From assembly GCA_964520325.1 (NCBI GenBank), contig CAZFOB010000003.1:192431-256430 (forward strand): 64,000 nt of DNA. The letters are read 5' to 3'. The DNA is from CAZFOB01 sp964520325. GTDB lineage: Bacteria > Actinomycetota > JAICYB01. The notes under the pieces were generated by a model, which saw only the letters and a program-made list of their open reading frames with translations, was not told where the DNA came from and made no database searches. The position numbers and the translations under genes are program-made. Numbering within the stretch: position 1 is the first letter of the stretch; each line of letters starts with the position of its first letter. This document shows, in pieces, positions 1-6,866 of the stretch.

Positions 1-12
1 CGCCCCGTTCAC
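1..12 (-). CDS. start of the next cobalamin-cluster gene (partial)
   Basis: A GTG codon at 12-10 overlaps the TGA stop of cbiB (11-9) in a GTGA junction, the same coupling seen elsewhere in this operon, and the frame stays open to the window edge (M-N-G-A). Only four codons are visible. A further cobalamin gene such as an L-threonine-phosphate decarboxylase would fit the position, but that is inference from operon habits only. Confidence 0.3.
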
Positions 13-932
13 CGGCCTCGCCTCCTGGCAAGCGCCCAACGTGAACTCGCACACAGCGCCAAAGCGGCGAACCCGACCGCGCTCGACAACCTCGCGGCCC
101 GGACGACATCCTCCGGCCCCGCGACGCGCCCGTTGCCGAGCACCGGTCGATCCTCGGTGCGTCCCTCATACGAAAGGGGACCCCCGAGCCGGACACCCAG
201 CGCTCCTGCGAACGCGGCTTCCATCCGTCCGGCGTTCGGGCTCGGATGCGAGGGGCCGTCCGAGCGAAGTGTTCGCCACGTGGCTTTGGGCTCACCCCCG
301 ACCAGCGGCGCACAGAGCACGGTGAGCAGCGCCCCGAGGCGCGCCGCCGGCCAGCACAGCGCGTCGTCGATGCGAGCAGCCGCCCAGCCGAACCGCTCGT
401 ATCGGACGCTGCGATGACCGACCATAGCGTCGAGGGTGTTGGCGGCCCGAAAGGCGGCCACGCCCGCCGGCCCCGCGATGGCGGCCCAGAGCAGCGCCCC
501 GACGACGGCATCGCTGGTGTTCTCGGCAACCGACTCCACAAGTGCGCGGCTCAACCCGTCGGCGTCGAGATCTGACGGGTCGCGACCGACGAGCTTCGGG
601 ATCTCCCGCCGCGCGGCGTCGAGGTCGCCGCGTCCAACGAGCTCCGCGATGGAGCGCGCTTCCCGCGTGAGCGAACGTCCCCCAAGGGCGACCCACGTCA
701 GGACGGCAAGGACACCCGACGCGTTGAACCTCCGAGCGGTGCGGGCGGCGGTGAACGCCGCAAGTCCGACGAGCAGAGCTGTGTAGGTCGCGCCGCGAGC
801 GCGCGTCGGCGCGTAGATCGCGCGTTCGACTCGCTCCGCCACCTGTCCGAAACCGGCGACGGGATGGAAGCGGCGTGGGTCGCCGAACGCGCGGTCAGCA
901 GCGTATCCCGCAGCGATCGCTCTCGCGGTCAT
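9..932 (-). CDS. cbiB: adenosylcobinamide-phosphate synthase CbiB/CobD
   Basis: About 307 residues. This integral membrane enzyme attaches aminopropanol (or its phosphate) to adenosylcobyric acid during assembly of the cobalamin nucleotide loop. The sequence opens with the family pattern AAGYAADRAFGDPRRFHPV, carries the conserved SVAENTSDAVVGALLWAA stretch at about residues 138-155 and AANTLDAMVGHRSVRYERFGW further on, and has several hydrophobic membrane segments. The ATG at 932 overlaps the stop of cobC (ATGA), so I start it there and not at the longer upstream frame, whose extra 68 residues are arginine-rich and match cobC read in another frame. It is co-transcribed with cobC downstream of the cobalamin riboswitch. 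Confidence 0.93.
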   Translation of the reverse strand: MTARAIAAGYAADRAFGDPRRFHPVAGFGQVAERVERAIYAPTRARGATYTALLVGLAAFTAARTARRFNASGVLAVLTWVALGGRSLTREARSIAELVGRGDLDAARREIPKLVGRDPSDLDADGLSRALVESVAENTSDAVVGALLWAAIAGPAGVAAFRAANTLDAMVGHRSVRYERFGWAAARIDDALCWPAARLGALLTVLCAPLVGGEPKATWRTLRSDGPSHPSPNAGRMEAAFAGALGVRLGGPLSYEGRTEDRPVLGNGRVAGPEDVVRAARLSSAVGFAALALCASSRWALARRRGR

Positions 933-1573
933 GCGCCGCCTCGACTCTGGCAGTTCGCTCGCGCCACCGTCCACCGACCGTCGTATCCGTGCAGCTCTGT
1001 GATGGACAGCGGGTCGACATCGATGCGCCAAAACGCCTGAAGCGGAGCACCGAGGGCATGCACCACCGCGGCTTTGACCACTTCGCCGTGCGTGATCGCG
1101 ACGACGCGCTCCGAGCCGTTTAGGGAGTCGAGCCACGCTGCGACCCGGCCATACAGCGTTGCCAACGACTCACCGCCATGCGGTGCGGCGGTCGGATCGG
1201 TCATCCATCGCGATACGCCTTCCGGGTCTGTCCGGTGGACGTCGGCGAGGGTCTGGCCCGACCAGGATCCGAAGTCACAATCCCGAACACGGCCCTCGAT
1301 ATGGAAGCGAAGTGCCGCCGCGTCCGCCGTTTCACGGCAGCGGAGCGCCGGGCTCGACACCGCCTCGAATCGCCGGGGGAGACGCGTGGCGAGACGAACC
1401 GCCGCGTCGCGTCCCCGGTCGTCGAGGGACTCGTCGGTGGCAAATGCAAAGGCGCGGGTCGCCACCGTGGGGGCGTGGCGTACGAGGAGAAGGCTGACCC
1501 TGCCGGGCGTACGCTCTGTCGCTCCGGGCGAATCCGACTTCAGTGTCGACGCCGACGGTTCCGCGACGTTCAT
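929..1573 (-). CDS. cobC: histidine phosphatase, alpha-ribazole phosphatase type (CobC)
   Basis: 214 residues. A phosphoglycerate-mutase-fold phosphatase, in this context most likely removing the phosphate from alpha-ribazole phosphate or adenosylcobalamin phosphate. The catalytic motif LLVRHAPT lies at residues 29-36 (His33 the phospho-acceptor), and the second active-site histidine is in ITHGEV near residue 170. The first 25 residues look unstructured. It is the first gene after the cobalamin riboswitch; its ATG follows a GGGGAAGG ribosome-binding site next to a hairpin that probably forms the riboswitch expression platform. The assignment as CobC rests on genomic context, since the fold alone is shared by many phosphatases. 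Confidence 0.88.
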   Translation of the reverse strand: MNVAEPSASTLKSDSPGATERTPGRVSLLLVRHAPTVATRAFAFATDESLDDRGRDAAVRLATRLPRRFEAVSSPALRCRETADAAALRFHIEGRVRDCDFGSWSGQTLADVHRTDPEGVSRWMTDPTAAPHGGESLATLYGRVAAWLDSLNGSERVVAITHGEVVKAAVVHALGAPLQAFWRIDVDPLSITELHGYDGRWTVARANCQSRGGA

Positions 1574-1617
1574 CCGGCACCTTCCCCGGGATCACGCGTC
1601 CCGAACGAAGCACTCGT

Positions 1618-1776
1618 GGCGGTCGAGTGTCCTGACTCCCGGATCGTCGCTCCTCCCGCCTTCCGGCCCTCTTGGCCGTGGCTTGAAGGGAATCGCTCCC
1701 CGGTTACAGTGGCGCAACCGTCCCGGATTCACACCGGGTTCCTCACGCCGCCACGCTGACGTCGCTACCGTACCAG
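1618..1776 (-). promoter_or_regulatory. cobalamin riboswitch (AdoCbl/B12 element)
   Basis: Read on the minus strand, the conserved elements occur in the right order: GGAACCCGGTGTGAATCC (within 1718-1744), then the B12 box GCGCCACTGTAACCG (1715-1701), then GGGAGTCAGGACACTC (within 1640-1621). These match the cobalamin riboswitch consensus. A short hairpin (CGGGA...TCCCG, 1587-1603) follows directly, just before the GGGGAAGG ribosome-binding site and the cobC start at 1573, so control is probably of translation initiation. It lies after cobS, so it governs cobC-cbiB and not cobU-cobT-cobS. The outer boundaries are approximate. Confidence 0.9.
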
Positions 1777-1801
1777 ACCGCCGGATAACGACCGTCTCGA
1801 A

Positions 1802-2566
1802 CTAGTGGACGACCGCGGCGATGCTGAGCGTCGTCAGCTCGATCAGCTCGATCGTTGCGCCGAACGTATCCCCGGTCACGCCGCCGAGCCATGACCGGAA
1901 CGCGATCCCAGAGAGTGCCCCGACAGCGACGGCGGCTCCCGCGAGGAGAACCCCCAGACGTCCCGCGACAAGGACGGCGATCGCAACACTGATCGCCGCC
2001 GCCGCGACCGCCCGCCAGCGGGGGCTCTGCGTCAGCGACTCGCCAGCACCACCCTCCGATCGCGCGTACGGCAAGACGGCGGCCAAGACAACGGGCGCGG
2101 CGCGAGCGAGCGAGCTGGCCGCTATTGAAACAAGGACGACGTTGCCGGACTCTGTCAACGCGGTGAGCGCGGCCGCCTTGATCAACAGGCTGAGAACCAG
2201 CGCGACGACCCCGTAGGCACCGACCGCGTGGTCGCGCATGATCCCCAGCGCCCGCTCGCGTGTGTGAGCCCCCAGCGCGTCTGCCGTGTCGGCCAGACCG
2301 TCGAGATGCAACGCGCCCGTGAGCACTGTCCCGACGGCGAGCGCAATACCGGCGGCCAGCCATGGTGTCGCCCGCGGAGCGAGCGACGTGGTGACTCCAC
2401 CGACGGCTGCACCCACCCCCGCGCCGATCAGGGGGAAGAACATGCCCCCGCGTGCGACATCGAGACCGTTGAACGCAACCCGGCGACCAAGGGGGATCCG
2501 GGTCAGGAACGCCACCGCTGCAACGAGGCCGCGGAGCTCGGTGCTAACGCTCCTACCGACCCGCAT
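1802..2566 (-). CDS. cobS: adenosylcobinamide-GDP ribazoletransferase (cobalamin synthase)
   Basis: About 254 residues. CobS joins AdoCbi-GDP to alpha-ribazole (phosphate) in the membrane, the last step of nucleotide-loop assembly. The N-terminal FLTRIPLGRR, the metal-binding HLDGLADTADALGAHT and the following IMRDHAVGAYGVVAL are hallmark motifs, and the rest is a run of hydrophobic helices. The ATG at 2566 overlaps the cobT stop (2553-2555) by 14 bases; the longer frame upstream is a shadow of cobT. A cobalamin riboswitch for the downstream genes begins shortly after its stop. Confidence 0.93.
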   Translation of the reverse strand: MRVGRSVSTELRGLVAAVAFLTRIPLGRRVAFNGLDVARGGMFFPLIGAGVGAAVGGVTTSLAPRATPWLAAGIALAVGTVLTGALHLDGLADTADALGAHTRERALGIMRDHAVGAYGVVALVLSLLIKAAALTALTESGNVVLVSIAASSLARAAPVVLAAVLPYARSEGGAGESLTQSPRWRAVAAAAISVAIAVLVAGRLGVLLAGAAVAVGALSGIAFRSWLGGVTGDTFGATIELIELTTLSIAAVVH

Positions 2567-3617
2567 CGGTGACCTGGGCCTCCTCGAACGTCGCCATCTC
2601 GTTGAGGATGGCGATGCTGCTCGCCAGCAGAGGTAGGACCAGGGCCGCGCCGCTTCCTTCGCCCAAGCGGAGGCCGAGGTCGAGGAGTGGCTCCAGGCCA
2701 AGGGATTCGAGAACGAGCGCGTGACCGGGTTCCGCAGAGCGATGGGAGGCGATCATCGACTCCACCGCCGGCGGCGCGATCGCGACGGCCGCGAGGGCGG
2801 CTGCGCCCGTGATGAACCCATCGAGCACGACAGGAACGCGATCGGCGGCACTGCCCAGGATCACGCCGGTCAGAAAGGCGATCTCGAACCCGCCCAGCGC
2901 CGCCAGGACCCCGACGCCATCGCGAACGTCGACGCGGTTGCACGCCAGGCCGCGCGCGACAACGTCGATCTTGCGTTGCAGGCCGACATCGTCGATGCCG
3001 GTCCCGAGTCCGCAGACCGCGGATGGATCGGCGCCAAGGAAAAGCGCCGTCATCGCGCTCGCGGATGTGGTGTTCCCGATCCCCATCTCGCCAAGCGCCA
3101 AAACGTTGACACCCTCACCCGCGAGCTCGGAGGCCACTTCGGCCCCCGAGACGATCGCGCGGAGCGCGTGATCGCGCGTCATCGCGGGGCCGTCGACGAA
3201 GCTCCCGGTTCCGGGTCCAACACGGCGAGATCGCACTCCGTCGAGTTCCAGAGGGACGGCCACACCGGCGTCGACGACGACGAGGCGTGCATTCGTTTGT
3301 CGCGCAAGGACGTTGATCGCCGCACCTCCGGCCGCGAAGTTCATGAGCATCTGCGCTGTTACTTCTTGTGGGTAGGCGGAAACCCCCTCACGAGCAACCC
3401 CGTGGTCTCCGGCGGCGACGACGATGGCGGGGTCGAGTTTCGGAGGGACACTTCCGAGGACGGCAACGAGCTGGCAGCCGATCTCTTCTAGCCTGCCAAG
3501 GCTGCGGCGCGGCTTGGTCTTGGAATCGAACGCACGTTGCGTTCGATCGCGGATCGTCGCATCTACGGCGGTGATCCGGTTGGCCAGCTGAACCAGCTGT
3601 TTTTCGAGCGAGATCAG
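2553..3617 (-). CDS. cobT: nicotinate-nucleotide--dimethylbenzimidazole phosphoribosyltransferase
   Basis: CobT activates 5,6-dimethylbenzimidazole to alpha-ribazole phosphate. Motifs: PRRSLGRLEEIG near the N-terminus, AAGDHGVAREGVSAYPQEVT, GEMGIGNTTSASA and, near the C-terminus, RLGEGSGAALVLPLL with the catalytic glutamate. No ATG, GTG or TTG lies at a sensible place. A CTG at 3617-3615 overlaps the cobU stop as CTGA and gives 354 residues, the normal family length, so I favour it. The nearest conventional start is an ATG at 3707, which would add 30 residues and overlap cobU by 94 bases. The identity is secure; the start is not. Confidence 0.9.
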   Translation of the reverse strand: MISLEKQLVQLANRITAVDATIRDRTQRAFDSKTKPRRSLGRLEEIGCQLVAVLGSVPPKLDPAIVVAAGDHGVAREGVSAYPQEVTAQMLMNFAAGGAAINVLARQTNARLVVVDAGVAVPLELDGVRSRRVGPGTGSFVDGPAMTRDHALRAIVSGAEVASELAGEGVNVLALGEMGIGNTTSASAMTALFLGADPSAVCGLGTGIDDVGLQRKIDVVARGLACNRVDVRDGVGVLAALGGFEIAFLTGVILGSAADRVPVVLDGFITGAAALAAVAIAPPAVESMIASHRSAEPGHALVLESLGLEPLLDLGLRLGEGSGAALVLPLLASSIAILNEMATFEEAQVTDAGR

Positions 3618-4153
3618 CGAACGATCTCCGACAACGAGAGCGGCTGTTCGAGTTGCAGCACTCGTCCGGCAACGACGAAGAATGTGCGATCCGCTTTCTC
3701 GGCCCATGTGGCGTTGACTTCGCCGAGCAAGTCCCGGTATCGGCGGCCGAGCGGGTGCATCGGCACGAGCCCAAGACCGACCTCGTTGCTGACAGCTAAC
3801 GTGAGGCCCGGTCTGTCGCAAGCGGCAGCAGCGGCTCCGGTGGCCTCTTGTCGGACCTCGGAGTCGGTCGCCGTTTCCAATCGGTTCGAGAGCCACAGCG
3901 ATAGGCAGTCGATGATCAAGCAAGCATGCACATCGATGTCCCGGATCGCCGCTTCGAGCAGCGCCGGCTCCTCGATCGTCTGCCAATCACTCGGACGCTC
4001 GAGTCGGTGATTCGCGATCCGTATGCTCATTTCCTCGTCGCCCGCCTCACCGGTTGCGAGGAACACCACCTCACCCGCATGCCCTTCCGCGAGCTTCACC
4101 GCGAGCCGCGACTTGCCGCTGCGGGCGCCACCTAAGAACAGAGCGAGCGTCAC
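3614..4153 (-). CDS. cobU: bifunctional adenosylcobinamide kinase/guanylyltransferase
   Basis: 179 residues, full length. CobU phosphorylates adenosylcobinamide and transfers GMP to give AdoCbi-GDP, the substrate of CobS. The P-loop GGARSGKS is at residues 8-15; ATGEAGDEEMSIRIANHR and DCLSLWLSNRL match the conserved kinase regions, and VSNEVGLGLVP is a strong family signature. Translation starts at GTG 4153. It is the first gene of the cobU-cobT-cobS run, with overlapping junctions. I see no second cobalamin riboswitch upstream of it. Confidence 0.95.
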   Translation of the reverse strand: MTLALFLGGARSGKSRLAVKLAEGHAGEVVFLATGEAGDEEMSIRIANHRLERPSDWQTIEEPALLEAAIRDIDVHACLIIDCLSLWLSNRLETATDSEVRQEATGAAAAACDRPGLTLAVSNEVGLGLVPMHPLGRRYRDLLGEVNATWAEKADRTFFVVAGRVLQLEQPLSLSEIVR

Positions 4154-4270
4154 GGGACGACCTTTCCAGTTTCTCGCGCGGCCCTGCTCAATTCAGGACA
4201 GCTGACGGGGCATCACCGAAAGACCTCTCGAGACTTTACGCAAAGGAATGGCGGCACTCACCACGCGGCT

Positions 4271-4519
4271 TGCTCCGTTCTGGTCTTCGGTGGAAGCAAT
4301 GCGGTCTCGAACGCGTGCGCCGACGTCTGCGTTGCGAACGCAGCCTACCGGTCCGAGCTGATCTGCGGCGCCGGCCGTGAAACCGGCTCCTACCTGCAGT
4401 TTCGTGTCGCAAGGGGTTCGCAGTCGTTCTCCGCGATTCTCGGCGTAGAGCGGGACGAATACGGGACGCCTCAAGTGATCGTTGGCGGTACCTCCTGCCA
4501 CAACTTGTCTGGTGTCTAG
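4271..4519 (+). pseudogene. relict reading frame in the cobU upstream region
   Basis: The 371 bases between cobU and the next gene (4154-4524) hold no complete gene. One plus-strand frame ending at TAG 4517-4519 reads like protein for about 82 codons, beginning CSVLVFGGSNAVSNACADVC and ending VIVGGTSCHNLSGV, with balanced composition and several cysteines. It has no ATG, GTG or TTG start. It may be the interior of a secreted-protein gene that lost its beginning, or a chance frame. A possible link to the Ig-like gene immediately downstream, through frameshifts, cannot be shown. Confidence 0.3.
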
Positions 4520-4524
4520 CTTCC

Positions 4525-4902
4525 TTGCTGGTGTCCTCCTACCCGATCCGGCCCGCCGCGACGGGACCGTCACCGAGTCCGAGCACCAGTCCGAGCCCCA
4601 GCCCGGGGCCCGGCGGCGGCGGAGGTGGGAGTGCGCCGAACACGACGATGAGCTCCGGAGACCTTCGTACCACCCGCGACCGCACGCCGACGTTCCAGTT
4701 CGCGGCGAACGCCGTCAACGTGCGGTTCGAGTGCTCGACCGACGGAGCCGACTTCATCCCGTGCAGCTCGCCGTACACGCTCCGAAAGCTCAAGCTCGGA
4801 GAGCACACGTTCTCGGTCGAGGCGATCGACGCAAGCGGGCGCGCGGACCCGTCACCGGCGACGGACGAGTTCCGGGTGGTGAAACAGCGCCGCCGGCGCT
4901 GA
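4525..4902 (+). CDS. Ig-like repeat protein, probably 5'-truncated
   Basis: About 125 residues from a weak TTG start (GTG 4531 is an alternative). After a Pro/Ser/Gly-rich linker (residues 14-37) comes a single domain at about residues 40-118 with the actinobacterial Ig-like pattern TPTFQF...FECSTDGADFIPCSSP...GEHTFSVEAIDASG. This domain is normally found in secreted or surface proteins. No signal peptide is encoded from the available starts, although the frame upstream of TTG reads LVWCLASLLV, which looks like part of one without a start codon. I infer that the gene has lost its 5' end. Confidence 0.55.
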   Translation: MLVSSYPIRPAATGPSPSPSTSPSPSPGPGGGGGGSAPNTTMSSGDLRTTRDRTPTFQFAANAVNVRFECSTDGADFIPCSSPYTLRKLKLGEHTFSVEAIDASGRADPSPATDEFRVVKQRRRR

Positions 4903-4909
4903 CCGCGGG

Positions 4910-4938
4910 TTGCGCCTGGGAGTTCCCGGTTCTATCTT
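4910..4938 (+). promoter_or_regulatory. possible sigma-70-type promoter of the LLM oxidoreductase gene
   Basis: TTGCGC (4910-4915) and TATCTT (4933-4938) are separated by 17 bases and lie 47 bases upstream of the ATG at 4986. This is a moderate match to -35/-10 consensus and the only candidate in the short intergenic gap. Confidence 0.35.
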
Positions 4939-4985
4939 CTTGCATGAGGACTGCAAGTTTCTGATCTCGGACCGGGAGGTTCCTG

Positions 4986-6341
4986 ATGAAGTTCGGCATC
5001 TTCTACGAGCACCAGCTTCCACGTCCGTGGGAAGAGGGCAGCGAGCTCAAGCTGATACAGGACGCACTCGAGCAGGTCGAGCTTGCCGACCGCCTCGGCT
5101 TCGACGTCGTGTGGGAGGTCGAGCACCACTTCCTCGAGGAGTACTCACACAGCAGCGCCCCCGAGGTCTTCCTCGCGGCCGCCAGTCAGCGGACGAAGGA
5201 CATCAGGCTCGGCCACGGCATCGTGCAGACCGCTCCTGGTTACAACCACCCGGCCCGCACTGCCGAGCGCATCGCGATGCTCGACCTCGTCAGCGGTGGG
5301 CGTGTCGAGTTCGGTTCCGGTGAGTCGTCCTCGGAGGCCGAGCTCGGCGGGTTCCAGATCGATCAGGTCCTCAAGCGTGAAGCGTGGCTCGAAGGACTCG
5401 AGGTCGCGATCCGTTGCATGACCGAGGATCCGTTCACCGGCGTCGACGGCCAGTTCGTGAAGATGCCACCGCGCAACGTCGTCCCCAAGCCCGTTCAGAA
5501 GCCCCACCCGCCGTTGTGGGTTGCGTGCTCACGCCGGGACACCATCCTGCTCGCGGCGGAGAAGGGGATCGGTGCGTTGTCCTTCGCGTTCATCGATCCC
5601 GAAGAAGCTGTGCACTGGATCTCGGACTACGAAGCGAAGCTCGAGAACGATTGCATCCCGGTCGGAAAGGCGATCAATCCGAACGTTGCGTGCGTGACGC
5701 CGATGATGTGCGCGCGTACCGAAGAGGAGGCGCTCGCGCGTGGTCTCGAAGGCGGCAACTTCTTCGGGTACTCACTCGGTCACTACTACGTTTTCGGCGA
5801 TCACAAGCCCGGCAAGACCGACGTGTGGCACGAGTACATCAACAAGCGCGCCGAGCACGGCTATTCGCCGGAGGTCGCCGTCGCGCTCGAGCAGGAACGG
5901 CTCGGTGCCAAGGTTGCTTCTGGAGACACCACTGGACTGCGTGGTGCGACCGGATCGCCTGAGCAGATCCGCGAGTACTGCAAGCGCTTCGAGGACGCCG
6001 GCGTCGATCAGCTCATCTTCGTCATGCAGGCCGGGAAGAACCAGCACGAGCACATCTGCGAGTCGATCGAGATGTTCGGCAAGGAGATCATGCCGGAGTT
6101 CAAGGACCGCGACGACAAGCTGGTGGCGGCCAAGATGACACGCCTGGCTCCCGCCATCGACAAGGCGATGGCCCGCAAGATCGACTCCGCGCCGGCGCTC
6201 GCCGACGACTACTCGATGAAGGCGATCCCTCTGGCGATGATCGAGGCGACCAAGAACGAAGAGGGTAGGAAGTTCCTCGAGAAATTCGCCGAAGACCGCG
6301 CGAAGGGCGAACGCGACCCGACACTCGGCATCATCGGCTGA
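4986..6341 (+). CDS. LLM-class flavin-dependent oxidoreductase
   Basis: 451 residues. A luciferase-like monooxygenase of the TIM-barrel family that uses reduced FMN or F420; the substrate is unknown. The N-terminal MKFGIFYEHQLP strand, the WEVEHHFLEEYS segment and the LGHGIVQTAPGYNHPARTAE loop are family-typical. At 451 residues it is about 100 longer than the usual barrel; the extension (after about residue 360) is charged and helical in character. A good ribosome-binding site (GGGAGG) precedes ATG 4986. It reads alone, followed by a VOC gene 52 bases downstream with its own ribosome-binding site. Confidence 0.9.
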   Translation: MKFGIFYEHQLPRPWEEGSELKLIQDALEQVELADRLGFDVVWEVEHHFLEEYSHSSAPEVFLAAASQRTKDIRLGHGIVQTAPGYNHPARTAERIAMLDLVSGGRVEFGSGESSSEAELGGFQIDQVLKREAWLEGLEVAIRCMTEDPFTGVDGQFVKMPPRNVVPKPVQKPHPPLWVACSRRDTILLAAEKGIGALSFAFIDPEEAVHWISDYEAKLENDCIPVGKAINPNVACVTPMMCARTEEEALARGLEGGNFFGYSLGHYYVFGDHKPGKTDVWHEYINKRAEHGYSPEVAVALEQERLGAKVASGDTTGLRGATGSPEQIREYCKRFEDAGVDQLIFVMQAGKNQHEHICESIEMFGKEIMPEFKDRDDKLVAAKMTRLAPAIDKAMARKIDSAPALADDYSMKAIPLAMIEATKNEEGRKFLEKFAEDRAKGERDPTLGIIG

Positions 6342-6393
6342 CCGCGGTAGGCTCGGCGCCTCACGAATAAGGCCAAGAGCAAAGGAGAAAGCG

Positions 6394-6840
6394 ATGGCCG
6401 TGAAGCCGATCCCCGACGGGTACACCACCGTCACTCCGTACCTGGTTGTCGACGGTGCCGAGAAGCTGCTCGACTTCGTGAAGCAGGCCTTCGGGGCCGA
6501 GGAGCTATTCCGCATGGACGGCCCGGACGGCACGATCGGTCACGCCGAAGTGAAGATCGGCGACTCGATCGTCATGCTCGGCAACTCGGACGGTTCCGCG
6601 AGCGGAAAGGCCATGCCGTCGACCATCTATCTCTACGTCGAGGACGCCGACGCCACATACGGTCGCGCGATCGATGCCGGAGGTGCCTCCGTGGAAGAGC
6701 CTGCCGACCAGTTCTACGGCGACCGTCGGAGCGCCGTGCGTGACCCGCTCGGGAACCAGTGGTTCATCGCGACGCATGTCGAGGATCCGACGCCTGAAGA
6801 GATGGACGAGCGCATGAAGGCTTTCTCGCAGCAGTCCTGA
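6394..6840 (+). CDS. VOC-family (PhnB/glyoxalase-like) protein
   Basis: 148 residues. The sequence follows the PhnB-like branch of the vicinal-oxygen-chelate fold: an N-terminal TPYLVVDGAEKLLDFVKQAFG, a central IGHAEVKIGDSIVMLG and a C-terminal RSAVRDPLGNQWFIATHVED. Such proteins are small metal-dependent isomerases, lyases or dioxygenases, or binding proteins; the substrate cannot be told. A clear AAAGGAGA ribosome-binding site precedes the ATG. It is convergent with metH. Confidence 0.88.
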   Translation: MAVKPIPDGYTTVTPYLVVDGAEKLLDFVKQAFGAEELFRMDGPDGTIGHAEVKIGDSIVMLGNSDGSASGKAMPSTIYLYVEDADATYGRAIDAGGASVEEPADQFYGDRRSAVRDPLGNQWFIATHVEDPTPEEMDERMKAFSQQS

Positions 6841-6866
6841 GAGCGCTCGGCCTCCTCGGATGCCAC

